A stretch of 64,000 nucleotides of DNA from Dipteris shenzhenensis (GCA_047967505.1 CM106540.1), one strand, 5' to 3'; positions 20,608 to 33,330 are shown, counted from the first letter of the stretch. The notes: generated by a model from the sequence alone, not told the origin. Program-made: numbers and translations.

Positions 20608-22339
20608 GAAATGTTTTCCTATTGTTGAGTTACAGACAATGGGGACTAGGTCTAGCATGTGAGGGTGGACCCCCTTGCTTGGGGTTATGGGCATTAGTGA
20701 CCCACAAGAGTGATGGCCTATTTTTGAGACGGACATCTGGAAACCACGCCCCACCTGAGTACCCAAGCATGGGACCAATCAAATGCACAAATTGCACACT
20801 GACCTAGGAACCATTCAAAAGAATGTTCCCTGAGCTTTGGGTGTGGGCCTGGCAGCATGCCAAGAGTAATGGAGATACAAGATAAGACAACAAACAAATG
20901 AGCTCAGTATGGCTCAATTATGACCTTAGAGTACGTCAACAGATAGTCCAAGCTGTTACGAACCCGTGGGTGCGATCAGAATTGAACTCTGACAACTTTG
21001 AAATTTTAGGGTTTTTGGGAGCCACACGTGGAAGACTACCACATGGAATCTGAGCTGGCAGGTCAGTCCACCTGTCCCGCACATGTGGCAGCATGCATGG
21101 CAAGTGGCAGGGCATGCAGGCCAAGTGTCTGGCTCCAAATCTGGTAGATTTGGGGCAGGTTGTGGGCTGTCCTCTTTGGGACTGCAGCCCACCAAAAATC
21201 TGGGACAAGTGTCCACCTTCCACTCTAAGCTTGGGGGGGGGGGGGCTGAGCCTTTTCTTCTCTCTCCTTTTGGTTGATGCAGCAGAACCTCTCCAGCTCC
21301 TTGGGGGCAGCCAGCTTCTCCCCAGGCCATTCTCTCTCCTCAGCAGCACTTTCTCTCTCTACAGCAGCACTTTCTCTCTCTACAGCAGCACATTCTCTCT
21401 CTACAGCTCCAGCCCTTCCTCTCCAGAAATCTGCCCCCTCTCAGCTCTTCTAGAACAGCAGCAGCATCCTCTCTCCTTCTCCTAGCCTGGAGCAGCCACA
21501 GCCCCTTTCTCTCTCCTGCTGCAGTCTTTCTCTCTCTACTGCAAAATTTCTCTCTCTACTGCTCCAGCCCATTCCCCTTGCAGAAATCTGCCTTTCTGTG
21601 CACCTCTGGAACAGCAGCAGCTCCTCTCTTACATCCCCTCCCTTGGGATCAGCACTGGCACTCTCTCTCTACAGCTCACTCCATAAAGACTTTCTCTCTC
21701 TAGCCTACAGGCTGTTTTTCTAAGCTGTTCTCATTCCAGCCCCATTTCCACACTCTCCTCACCCAAGGTAGCTTCAGAGGCATCAAGGACTTCATCTACA
21801 AAAGGGTCAAGTCACGAAGGGAGCCTGTATTGTCAAGTTTATCTCATTTACAGCACTATTTCATGTTGTTTCTACTATCTTTCTAGAATCTAGTGCTTGC
21901 CTCTAATGTTGGATGTAAGTGGTGATTGTTGCAGGCTTCTTCCTTGTGGATTGGGCAAGCCAACAGTTGAAACCTGAGCTTGGAGTCCTCCTTTTTGTTG
22001 TCTACCTTGCACATATGCTCTTGAGTCTTGTATCTAGGTCCTAGGTTTTCACTGAGTTCATCAGTTTGGAAGGTGCATTGCACCTTGGTCTTGTATCTCC
22101 ATTTTCAAGAATAAAGTGAGCCTGGATAGGGGGGGGGGGGGGGGGGCCGTCTTGGCCCCTCAATCATCTTGCAATCTCCAATGATGTCACTTTGTGTTTA
22201 AGCTGGATAAGTCTTAATTCCAGCTTAATTGCAAACTCTTAAGTTCAAGTATATGTGTTGGGCAACTCGCAATCATTTCATTCAAATGCCTCTACAAAAT
22301 CCGTTGTCTGAATTGATAGAAAGCACCGAGTAGTTTACA
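20608..22339 (+). mobile_element. X2, second copy of the X LTR, inside element C RT
   Basis: Matches X1 from gaaatgttttcct to the terminal agtttaca, but lacks the first ~75 bases of X1 and the extra foldback block. TATA-like region lost; AATAAA at about 22111 is followed by an 18-G run (22129-22146). No clean target duplication: the host RT segment beside it is also missing, so a deletion probably accompanied or followed insertion. Confidence 0.85.
21335..21404. repeat. 21-bp minisatellite in X2 leader
   Basis: Three tandem cagcagcactttctctctcta-like units. The matching place in X1 (about 10940-10990) has two. Confidence 0.85.
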
Positions 22340-22344
22340 GCAGC

Positions 22345-23220
22345 GGTACATGTGATGTCACTCTCTATCAACAAGCAGTTGGTTGTTTGATTTACCTATG
22401 CCATACGAGACCTGATCTACAGTATGCTGTCTCACAGTTGAGCAGATATATGCACAACCCATCTATGCACCATTGGCATGCCGTGAAGCGTGTTTTCAGA
22501 TATCTTAAAGGCACTCAGCATTTAGGCCTTCATTATTGGGTTGATACTTCACTTGTCATGCATGGATTCACTGATAGTGATTGGGCTGGTTGTTCTGACA
22601 CTCGTGTGTCACATAGTGGCAATTGTTTTAGGCTTGGTACTTCATGTGTTTCTTGGTTCAGCAAGAAGCCGAGTAGCAGTTGCTACTTCTAGCTGTGAAG
22701 CTGAGTACAGAGCAGCTTTTACAACTACAGTGGAGTGTGTTTGGCTTCGAAAGCTACTTGCAAATCTTTATGCATGTCAGACTGCTCCTACCGTCATCTT
22801 CACTGATAGTCAAAGTGCTTTGGCTGTTGCATGGAATCCAGTTTTCCAAGCTCGCACTAAGCACATTGAGGTTCACTATCACTATGTCAGAGAGCGATTA
22901 TCAACAGGTGATATTGAGTTGTCTTATGTTCCCATTGAGTACAGAGCAGCTTTTACAGCTACAGTGGAGTGTGTTTGGCTTCGAAAGCTAGTTGCAGATC
23001 TTTGTGCATGTTAGACTACTCCTACCGTCATCTTCACTGATAGTCAAAGTGCTTTGGCTGTTGCATGGAATCCAATTTTCCACACTCGCACAAAGCACAT
23101 TGAGGTTTACTATCACTATGTCAGAGAGCGATTATCAACAGGTGATATTGAGTTGTCTTATGTTCCCATTGAAGACAACTTGGTAGATCTTTTTACAAAG
23201 GCTCTACCTCGACCTAAGTT
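22345..23220 (+). pseudogene. Element C RT end and RNase H
   Basis: Begins with the copia block CLIYLCHTRPDLQYAVSQLS, then AVKRVFRYLKGTQHLGLHYW, SDWAGCSDTRVSHSGNCF (RNase H catalytic Asp region), CEAEYRAAFTTTVECVWLRK, FTDSQSALAVAWNP and KHIEVHYHYVRERL. It ends in LVDLFTKALPRPKF, the usual C-terminal signature. A frame change lies near 22665. A 234-bp duplication repeats the YRAAF-to-SYVPIE segment, and copy 2 has a TAG stop at 23013. Confidence 0.9.
22703..23170 (+). repeat. In-frame 234-bp tandem duplication in element C RNase H
   Basis: gagtacagagcagcttttac occurs at 22703 and 22937. Copies 22703-22936 and 22937-23170 are each 78 codons, with about a dozen differences, including a stop only in copy 2. 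Confidence 0.95.
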
Positions 23221-23385
23221 TGGGGCTTTTCGGCAAGCTTTAAACTTAGTACCTTTTTGTAACTTGATCTGTTGTACTCTGTATAGTCATAAGTTGCTAT
23301 ATCCCTACGGGACGAACATGTGCAACCATGACACTACATATTTAGGTATCCTGAGCCATGTCCAGGATACTTCAGCCCATACCAT

Positions 23386-23396
23386 GGAGGGGGGTT
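23386..23396 (+). promoter_or_regulatory. Polypurine tract of element C
   Basis: ggaggggggtt directly before the 3' LTR. Confidence 0.8.
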
Positions 23397-23676
23397 TGTA
23401 GGCCATCTCATGGGCTATCCATAGATGCCACTTATACCTTGGTATGTGCCTTGTAGGCCTAGTTATAGTCAGTTAGGACTATTGGTACAATTAGTTTATG
23501 TACCATCTAGGTCAATTAGGACACTTAGTCCAGTTAGGGCAATTAGCCCTAGGGTTTTGTTATGTTGGCTCTCCCTTGAGCCTCCACACTTCAGTTTTGC
23601 AGCAATCTATTACAGCATCTCGTTTTTCTCCTTCTTGCTTCCATTTTTGAGCTTCCATTGCTTCCTACACCCAACA
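23397..23676 (+). repeat. 3' LTR of element C
   Basis: Starts tgtaggccatctcatggg and ends acacccaaca; matches 15558-15806 with small insertions such as cagttagggcaatt. Confidence 0.9.
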
Positions 23677-25411
<1,735 letters not shown>

Positions 25412-25804
25412 CCTTATAGCTCAGCAGAGTGACCATGCAGCTGGAGCAGTACTAGAGCAAACAGCCTTGTAGACTATGCCGCTGGAGCAGTACTATAGCA
25501 CAGCGGTCCCTATAGCATTCAAAGGAATGCAAGCTGATTCCAGCCAAACTTGGAAGTATTTCTTGTTTGGACGGGAGTTCACAGTCATGGCTGATCACAA
25601 GGCCTTATAGCTCAGCAGAGTGACTATGCAGCTGGAACAGTACTAGAGCAAACAGCCTTGTAGCTCAGCACATTGACTATGCCGCTGGAGCAGTACTATA
25701 GCAAAGCGGTCCCTATAGCATTCAAAGGAAGCAAGCTGATTCCAGCCAAACTTGGAAGTATTTCTTGTTTGGACGGGAGTTCACAGTCACGGCCGATCAC
25801 AAGG
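25412..25804 (+). repeat. ~191/202-bp tandem duplication in gypsy RNase H
   Basis: ccttatagctcagcagagtga starts at 25412 and 25603. Each copy runs to the TDHKAL-encoding end. Inside each copy a ~35-bp motif (ctcagca..gtgactatg.cgctgga) is itself repeated. Confidence 0.85.
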
Positions 25805-26530
25805 CCTTGAGATGGCTACAAACAATGCTAGCCGCTTATGATCAGACCAACAAATCAAATGGAATCAGATATTCCAACAATTCATGGGGATGATTATGTC
25901 CCAACAGCAGAGAACATGTCGCTGATACTCTCAGCAGCAAGGGCACGCAATTTGCGTTGTCCCTTGTTCAAGAGACCATGCTTCTTGGCATAAAGATGTA
26001 GCACCCCCACCAACAATGGTACAAAGTCATGTTGGATCACCAGCCCAGTAATTATGCTACTCATGACAGATGGCTGTCCTACAAAGTAAGGTTTGTGTTA
26101 TTTATCAGTTCCAGCCAGTTGATGTAGCATACACAAGATGCCATATGAGACAGCATTTGGCTTTATATACAAGTCTCTTCTTACATCAACTTCGGTGAAA
26201 GTTATAAAGCCGATCAGATCACCGAGTACCATGATTTGTGGAAAAGATTGCCACAGCACAAGAAGCCTAACAGACCCACAAGAATGTTAACTACAACAAA
26301 GTTCAATGGGTTTACCTCAAGATGATCATAAAAAGACTCAAGCGAATTGGGAAGATCTGCCCAGAGCTCTCACAGCAGAGTTTTTATCCATTTCTGGTCA
26401 TTCAAATCATGGTCTCCCATGAAGCTTCTGTTACTGAAGAAGTGGAGTATGCATCCACTGTTTCAAGTTTCATAGCTCAAGCCATACGTGGGACTAGCAC
26501 TAGCGAGAGTTCCAGACATGTAGGAGCCTG
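25412..26530 (+). pseudogene. Ty3/gypsy remnant (RNase H to integrase end)
   Basis: The plus frame shows AGAVLEQ and PIAFKG, then KYFLFGREFTVMADHKAL, the gypsy RNase H block (family form YLLGxxFTVxTDHKAL), repeated in the duplication. Further on are RWLQT-like sequence, a decayed integrase tail with KMPYETAFGF near 26140, and VYLKMIIKRLKR with PELSQQSFYPF near 26310-26390. The last resembles the gypsy integrase C-terminal GDWVYLRL...KLSPRFYGPF region. Many stops. No LTRs found around it. Confidence 0.65.
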
Positions 26531-28140
26531 AGATTGTCGAGGCCGAGGAAAAGTATATATTGCAAATCATCTAGTTTTGCAAACCCTCCAAGCCTTGAGC
26601 TTTCAAGAGGTCCATAACTGACTGTATATTGCGGATTCAGTAAGAGGGTATATATCCATTGTGGCTCTATATGCACAGTGTCTCTATAAGTATACTTGAA
26701 ATTCATACGTGTCCTCCTTTCTTCATTACAATGAGCATTCTCTCTTTCCTTTTGTGAGCCCCGTTCTTTATTTTTCCGTGAGCTCTTTTTTTACAGTATG
26801 CCTTCCATTTTCGAGGTATTCGAATGCATAGTTGAGCCGGAGACAGTTCCTTTATGGCCATTATATGACCGCATCCTTCATAAGTTGTTGATAGGCTCTT
26901 GTTCAGCTCATATACAAATAGAGAGAGTGTGTGGTAGTTAAAGAAGATTAATGTCTGTGAAAGACACTAAGAGTCAAACCATAGGTATGAAAACTTGGAC
27001 ATAAATGGCAGAACGTAGGTGCTTCAAATCTCCTCAAATAGGGTAGTTTGGCAGTCCTTATGTACAAATAAACTGCCATGGACATATTATTCTTACGTCA
27101 TTGGGCAGTTGCAACCCTAAAATACTCGTCCCAAGCTTGGGCTCCTAGCTGCTACGGTAGCTTTACAAGTGAAGCCCCAAGGCTTGGCACTTGTGAATAA
27201 CAAACCTGGGAGATAATAGATCTTGTCCCCTTTCGAGTTGACCCTGCCCCTGTGATCTCATTACGATTGCATGCTGAGGTTCATGAGAAAACCTGTTTTT
27301 TTGTGAGTCTTGGAAATCTCAAGAGAGTGATTGCCTATCCTATTTTTTAAAAGCCCCTGAGATTTTGGAGAGTGTGTTAAAAGTTCATCAATGGCTGAGA
27401 TAGTCCATAGCTATTTCATAGTATTTGGGTGAAGCATCTACGAGTAGTCCCTCACATTGATGGTCGTGTTTAAAGTCTTGTTTCGTCTCCTAAGTGTCTA
27501 GCCAAGGCATTGATAATCTTTTTTTTAAGTCCCTCCCCCCCCTCTCGACTTGGATTCTACATGCTTGCACGTTTTGTGATGTCCCCTAATCAGCTATCCC
27601 GATAACTATCTTTACGGAATTTACAGCACTTTATCCTTGACGAGGATAGATTGGACTGTTGATAGGCTCTCGATTGGCTCATAAGAGCAAGTCGTAATTC
27701 CCCCACCTTTTGCGATAACAAGCCGCAACATGTATCCCAGATCAGCGCGTAACCATATCTACCAACATATCCAAATCTGCAAAACTAATGCAGCAACAGC
27801 AATTTATGCCAGTGTAGCCCTTTCTAGTTTGTTGTACTACCCATCTAACCACATCGTACACCAAGCTGCCTTATATGGTCATGGAAACTCACTAAAATGT
27901 CTACCTGATGGTAAAACTGTCCAGGCTTACTGACAACGATGCTAAAGCATCTAAATGTAATTTAATCGCCGATAAAGGCAGAAATGCCAAGCGACCTAAG
28001 CGGGAGGAACGGTGATAGGCCATAAAAACAGTGGGTTTAAGAAGGCAGCTGACGCGCGTGTGCGCTGGATATACATTATGTACGTTAGAACCAGATCTGC
28101 AGAAGCGAAGATGAAAAAACAAAAGTCAACAAAATGTTCC
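26531..28140. other. No recognisable gene
   Basis: No coding motif or terminal repeat. CT-rich patches near 26.72 kb and short A/T runs near 27.5 kb only. Confidence 0.5.
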
Positions 28141-28345
28141 GAGCTTAAAACTAGGGATTTGAATGAGAAGCCTACTCCCATAGAGTGAGGAGCTGTCATC
28201 CAGTCAGGGATGGAGTGCTCCATGGTGATGATCGAGCGAGCTTTCTTCACTGACGAGCAATGTCAACGAAACAGTGTCGCGCAGGAACAACACAACCCTA
28301 AGCCTTTCCTTGAAGATCAAGCATCTACACCGCGTTTATATAGCC
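28140..28345 (-). promoter_or_regulatory. Possible minus-strand promoter and first exon
   Basis: On the minus strand a good TATA box (ctatataaa, 28343-28335) is followed at a normal distance by a likely start near 28305 and then by an ATG at 28223-28221 in strong context (caccatgg). The frame reads MEHSIPDWMTAPHSMG and onward, with possible GT donors such as gtaggc at 28175. Upstream, 28345-28560 is distinctly richer in G, C and CpG than its surroundings, as at a promoter. The short peptide matches nothing I recognise and no downstream exon is identified. It could be a first exon of an unknown gene or an old LTR promoter. Confidence 0.3.
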
Positions 28346-28560
28346 GTCTATGGGAATTGGCCGGCCAGGACTTTCCGGTAAGGAACGTGCTCGAAATCTT
28401 GCCAGCTGCGCCGTCAGGTCGCGGCTCGGCAAGTCTCGGCACCGAGAAATCTCCACCCTCCGATCACAGGACCCGTCACTTGGCAGCGGCGCTTGTCGCC
28501 CTAAAGGCTTCCTATCAAGAATCTCGCTTTCGGCCTACCAACCGATCACCTAAATCCTAC

Positions 28561-29472
28561 CAGATTCCTCCCCACATGGAGGGCCGGAGGGAGGAGTTAA
28601 ATGATTAACCTTGGGTAAAACTTGTACTCGTCGGCGGTGATTTTGTGTTTTGTGCTAGTTCAATTTAATTGTGGGTCGGTTAGTTTAATTGTGGTGTTGG
28701 TCAGTTTAGTTAGAATCTCATAGGTTGAAATGGGGGGGCCACTTTCTCTCTATGAAAGTGGACTGATAGGACTGCAAAGATTGAATATATTTGAGTCCAT
28801 GACCAAAGTTTCCAATGAAATGTCAGTGGTGTTGGGTAGATTGATGTACTTGGAGTGGAGTGCCTAGAGTCTGGAGGTCGCATGTGAACATGGGTGTGTG
28901 TGTAGTGTGAGTATGACAATGCGTGTGTAAGTTTGGTGTGATTGAGTGAGTGATTTAGGATGGTGTGATTGAGTAATTCGTGCATGGAATAAAGCAGTAG
29001 TGTTCTTGTGTTGATATGTATTCTATTCCTCGTATGGCTCTCCCCTACTACACCCCCATAGCTTTACCTTCGCTTTAGGCTGAAGATGGTGGGAAACAGT
29101 GTATGCATTAAATACCATGGGAAGCCCTTAAAGCTCCCAAGCTCAGAGGTGGATTGGGGCTCCTAGATTGGGGCTCCCAGCTATTGGGCTTAGGGGCACT
29201 TCTTTGTTGTGTAAATGGCTTCGATGTGTAATTGAATGCCAAGCCCGATAGTTCACGAGGTTTGATGAAAATAAGAAAAGCAACCAGGTGGCAGCATGGC
29301 ATGCCCTCTCTTGGCATGATAAGGTTTGCTTATGGTTCCTACTTAAGATTTCATGCTTAGAGCTAATTACATGGCTGCTGGATGCATGGAAGTCGTATGG
29401 GTCCTTAATGAGACTAGAATGGGAGAGAAGGACTCACAAGGGATGCAAGCTTGTGTTTGAATGTCTATTGGA
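28561..29472. other. No recognisable gene
   Basis: TG-rich stretches (28.9 kb) and no coding motif. Confidence 0.5.
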
Positions 29473-29477
29473 GTTGA

Positions 29478-30007
29478 TGTAGGATGTAGTCATCCTCATG
29501 AGGAGAAGACTTGACTCCAAGGTTAATTGGAGTGGTAAAAAGACTAGGTGCCATGTGGCACAATTCCATGCAAGTTTCTACATGGTTATTCATAGCAGCT
29601 TTGTCTCGACATTTCAAGTTACTGCTTCATTATTAATGGTGTGGAGCTCCTCCATGAGAGTCGGGAGTTGTGACTATTGGCAGCTATGAGGAGGTCACTT
29701 GGAGCAGAGGCACGATGTCTTACGATCACCTCTCGGGTCGATTCTGCCTCCTTATCATCAGGGTGATAGATAGGTAGTGTGTGTATGGCTTTTGTAGCTG
29801 TCATGCGAGCTCTTTGTGAGCCTATGCATGTGTAAAGCGTTTGTGGCTTATTACTGAAGACTTGTAAACCTCCACAACAAGCATAGTAGTGATGCGTGGA
29901 GGTCTCTAAGTATTTCTTATAGATTAATATAAAGCTTTCGACTCAATTCTATACTGTCATTTTATGTGTTGCTCACTTGTGCTAGCTTGCATCTCTGATT
30001 GCCAACA
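29478..30007 (+). repeat. 5' LTR of element D
   Basis: tgtaggatgtagtcatcctc to gattgccaaca; matches 31271-31798. Confidence 0.95.
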
Positions 30008-30009
30008 AT

Positions 30010-30021
30010 TGGTATCAAAGC
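30010..30021 (+). promoter_or_regulatory. Primer-binding site of element D
   Basis: tggtatcaaagc, two bases after the LTR; same variant as element A. Confidence 0.9.
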
Positions 30022-30234
30022 TCGGTTTAATAGTCTACATCTGAGAGGATTCATAGGTGATCATCTATGTCCAAGAGAGTGCTACGTAGTCAATCTTGCA
30101 TGTGTCAAATACCCATTGTACCAAGGAAACTGAGAAGGCCATGGAGCATTCGAAGTGGCACTGTTACTAGACGACGCTCATCGTTGGTATTGTTAGCAAA
30201 GGCGTGTTTTATTGAGATCTTGAATGAGTAAAGC

Positions 30235-30915
30235 ATGGATACGCCTAAGAACGAGAAGTCTGGTGGAGCACTGGTTACATTCAATGGCAAGAATTTCCCT
30301 TCTTGGCAATTGGCAACCTGACTATTGTTCATGCAAAAGGGCGTGTGGAGCATTGTTTCAGGGACAGAGAAAAGACCAAAGGAGAGATCACATGATGCTG
30401 ATAAAATTCCAGTGTGGTACACAGAATGAAAAGGCGATCGGATACATGGGCAGAGCTCTGGGTTATGAGTATTTCCACCACCTTGATGTGAAGTTGACAC
30501 AGCGACAGAGAATTGGGAGATCCTAGAGTCTCTATTTGGAGTACGTATCATTCAAAAACAAGATCTATTTGATCTACAGATGGAGGAGTCAGAGTCTCTT
30601 TGAGTCTTCCTCAATCGCATGCAAGTGTTGTTGTGCCAGCTTAATGACTTGGGAGCTAAAGTAGAAGGCGATGATAAAAAGGCCATATTACTGAAGAGCT
30701 TACCAATCGAGCAATATGGAGATACAGTCAAGATACTACGTCTAGACAACAACATGGAATTCCTTGATTATAGAGGTCTGCTTCTCAGCGAGGAGAAAAG
30801 AACGAATGCACTCATCTACGATTCGAGAGCTTATGCAGTCTCAAATAAGAAAAAGGGACGTGATACTCGCAAGTGTGTGGCAAAGAAGGTCATACTAAAA
30901 AATGTTGCTATATAA
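30235..30915 (+). pseudogene. Element D gag
   Basis: Starts at an ATG at 30235 (MDTPKNEKSGGALVTFNGKN), typical of a copia gag N-terminus (FNGKNFPSWQ). Later blocks in shifted frames include LESLFG, LNRMQVLLCQLNDLGAKVEG, AILLKSLPIEQY and LLLSEEKRTNAL. A zinc knuckle of the form CGKEGHTKKC follows at about 30873-30904 in another frame. At least two stops and two frame changes. No protease follows before the 3' LTR. Confidence 0.8.
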
Positions 30916-31257
30916 AGAAACGGAATGAGCTTGAGAAAAGTGAAAAAAAAAAAGGATAGTAGACAGGTTAGAAGAATCAAGCATGGTTATAGAATCCAAG
31001 ACTTTCGAGGATTAGGATTGGGGTTTTTAAAGGGCAGAGTCGAGATCTTTATGAGCAAATTATCTTACTGTTGCAGTATTGAAGCTCTTTGTGAGCATCT
31101 GATGTTTGATTTGCAAAGTTCTTTGTGAATTTTGCTCGCTATTTCCTTTGTGGAAGTTTTTGGTTTTGAAAGTTCTTTGCGAACAAGTATATGGCAACCA
31201 TATATTTGTAAATGGTTGTGGTTTGATAGTCTGTTAGTATATGTTCTCCCCATTTTG

Positions 31258-31268
31258 GCCCGGGGGGG
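31258..31268 (+). promoter_or_regulatory. Polypurine tract of element D
   Basis: cccggggggg then ta directly before the 3' LTR; G run as in element A. Confidence 0.7.
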
Positions 31269-31270
31269 TA

Positions 31271-31798
31271 TGTAGGATGTAGTCATCCTCATGAGGAGAA
31301 GACTTGACTCCAAGGTTAATTGGAGTAGTAAAAAGACTAGGTGCCATGTGGCACAATTCCATGCAAGTTTCTACATGGCTATTCATAGTAGCTTTGTCTC
31401 GACCTTTCGAGTTACTGTGAAGCTTCATTATTGACGGTGTGGAGCTCCTCCATGAGATTCGGGGGTCATGACTATTGGCAGCTATGAGGAGGTCACTTGG
31501 AGCAGAGGCACAACATCTTATAATCACCTCTCGGGTCGATTCTGCCTCCTTATCAGGGCGATTGATAGGTAGTGTGTGTATGGCTTTTGTAGCTGTCATG
31601 CGAGCTCTTTGTGAGCCTATGCATTGTAACGCCTTTGTGGCTTATTATTGAAGACTTGTAAATCTCCACAAAGCACAATATGATGCGTGGAGGTCTCCAA
31701 GTATTTCTTAAAGATTAATATAAAGCTTTTGACTCAATTTTGTACTATCATTTTATGTGTTGCTCACTTGTGCTAGCTTGCATCTTTGATTGCTAATA
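31271..31798 (+). repeat. 3' LTR of element D
   Basis: 528 bp matching the 5' LTR with scattered differences; end mutated from aaca to aata. Confidence 0.95.
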
Positions 31799-32780
31799 GT
31801 TGAGCGATGATAGTGGAGGGAAAAACCACTGGCTATGCTACAATTGCCCCATGCTCATAGTATGCAAAAAAAGGCATTTCTACCTAGTAGTAGCAATGGG
31901 ATGGGAGCCATGCCTATTGGACACCTTTGGAGGTGATTTGTGCTGAACACATGTAATATGAGAAAGAGGTGGTGCCCCTTTTAGTGATGTTTTGCCATGT
32001 CCTGGATGCTTGACCATCTAAATATATTGTCTGTCCCAATTGTAGTGTGAATCAATGGCTCATTGGTGACAAAATGAATCTAAGGAAGGTTACTACAAAG
32101 GCAGTATTTAGGCTACCAGTCCTCAATTACTGCGAAGGCAGTATTTAGGCTACGAGTCGATAAGAAGTCCTCAATTACTTCTATAAACTCGAAGTGAAGC
32201 TAAGGCAAAGTACACATAATCATTCATCTTTATCGACATTTCATAATTGAATTTGAGCATATTGTCTTGAGATAGTTGACGATCACTCTAGAAATGAGCA
32301 CTAAACAAGCATGTGATACAATCTCTCCTACCTAAATTGCACACAAAAACTCACATTTTGATCACCCAATCAATCTAACACAATGGAACAAAGTGTGATA
32401 CTATGATCACACAGATCATGATGGACCACTCTAGATCAATTACACACTACCACTCTTTGAGGAGTCTTTGAGCTATCTTTCACAAGTGTAGCATAGGTCC
32501 TCGAGTCGTGTTTTGGTGAGAGGTGTAGGCTAAAGTATGGAACGCAGATCTCATGCGTGCGTGAATGAGAAAGAGGGCTTGATTATAATGATTGATGGAG
32601 GCTCTCGCCTCCATAGGAGTTCAAGGGTTTAGAAGGGGATTTTAGGGTTAGAAATGGGGACAAGGTTGAGAGAGTTAACTAGGAGTTCCAAGGTTCAAAG
32701 GGGGTTGCAGGGTTTAGGAGGATTCCAAGGTTGAGTAGTGGAGAGCTAGTCTCCTTCGCGGATTCGAGGGGTAAGGGTTG
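31799..32780. other. No recognisable gene
   Basis: Contains a short direct repeat (ggcagtatttaggctac at about 32101 and 32139). No coding motif. Confidence 0.5.
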
Positions 32781-32990
32781 AGGAGGAGGGAGGGAGAAGG
32801 AGGAGGAGAAGGGAGGAGGAGGAGAAGGGAGGAGGAGGAGGAAAAGGGAGGAAGGAGGAGGAAGGAGAAGGAGATGGGAGGAGGAGGAAGGAGGAGGAGG
32901 AGGAGGGAGGATGAGGAGATGGAGGAGAAGGATGAGGGAGGAGGAGGAGGAGGAGGGAGGAAGAGAAAGGAAGGAGGAGGAGGAGGGAGT
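32781..32990. repeat. GGA-rich polypurine/polypyrimidine tract
   Basis: About 210 bases of A and G on the plus strand, broken only by a few T. The first 94 (32781-32874) are pure purine, built of gga/aggg words. Long open frames on both strands here (Glu/Gly/Arg-rich and Ser/Leu/Pro-rich) are products of the composition. Confidence 0.95.
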
Positions 32991-33221
32991 TCAAAGGTAG
33001 AGAGTGCAAGGGTAAGGGCATACTAGAACACGATAGTGTAAGAGAGCATGGACGCAATGGAGATCAATCGCATGAACACAATAGTGAGCTTGAACATTGA
33101 ACCCCAAAGAGTGGGAGCTTCATTCCATTGAGATATATTTATACATGTTGGTCTCTACACAATTTGTAAGTACCTCTGTGGTCGACATCTTTTGTTGGAG
33201 ACCTTTTGGACACGAGTCCCT

Positions 33222-33330
33222 CCACTTTTGGGGGGGACCTTTTGGGTCTCTACACAAAGTGGGGGGACCTTTTGGGTCTCTACACAAAGTGGGGGGAACT
33301 TTTGGCTCTCTACACAAAGTCGAGGCCCAT
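33222..33330. repeat. 30-bp tandem repeat, about 3 copies
   Basis: tggggggaccttttgggtct plus ctacacaaag repeats at about 33229, 33259 and 33289, with the last copy carrying ggaactttt and ggctct variants. A weaker upstream half copy (ggagaccttttgga) starts near 33206. The period is a multiple of three, so the frame stays open, but no gene is indicated. Confidence 0.9.

Larger units (their letters stand above)
15558..23676 (+). mobile_element. Ty1/copia retrotransposon C (decayed, with two nested LTRs)
   Basis: Order gag - zinc knuckle - protease - integrase - RT - RNase H between two LTRs, the copia order. Initiator-Met primer site at the 5' end and purine tract at the 3' end. Without the nested solo LTRs Y (17146-18048) and X2 (20608-22339) it would be about 5.5 kb, normal for the family. 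Frameshifts and stops occur in gag, after protease, in integrase and in RNase H. The RT region between the YVDD site and the RNase H part is missing. No clean 5-bp target duplication was found; only aatg is shared near both ends. Confidence 0.9.
29478..31798 (+). mobile_element. Compact gag-only LTR retrotransposon D
   Basis: Two ~530-bp LTRs, target duplication gttga (29473-29477 and 31799-31803), primer site after the left LTR and a G-rich purine tract before the right. The whole element is 2321 bp. The interior of about 1.26 kb encodes only a decayed copia-like gag; protease, integrase, RT and RNase H are absent. It therefore relied on another element's enzymes. The right LTR ends in ta where the left ends in ca. 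Confidence 0.95.

Noticed and set aside
28210-28608. 132-codon plus-strand frame
   Set aside because: No motif; runs through the candidate minus-strand promoter and has no start context of note.
32746-33057. Overlapping open frames on both strands
   Set aside because: Explained by the purine tract; products are low-complexity.
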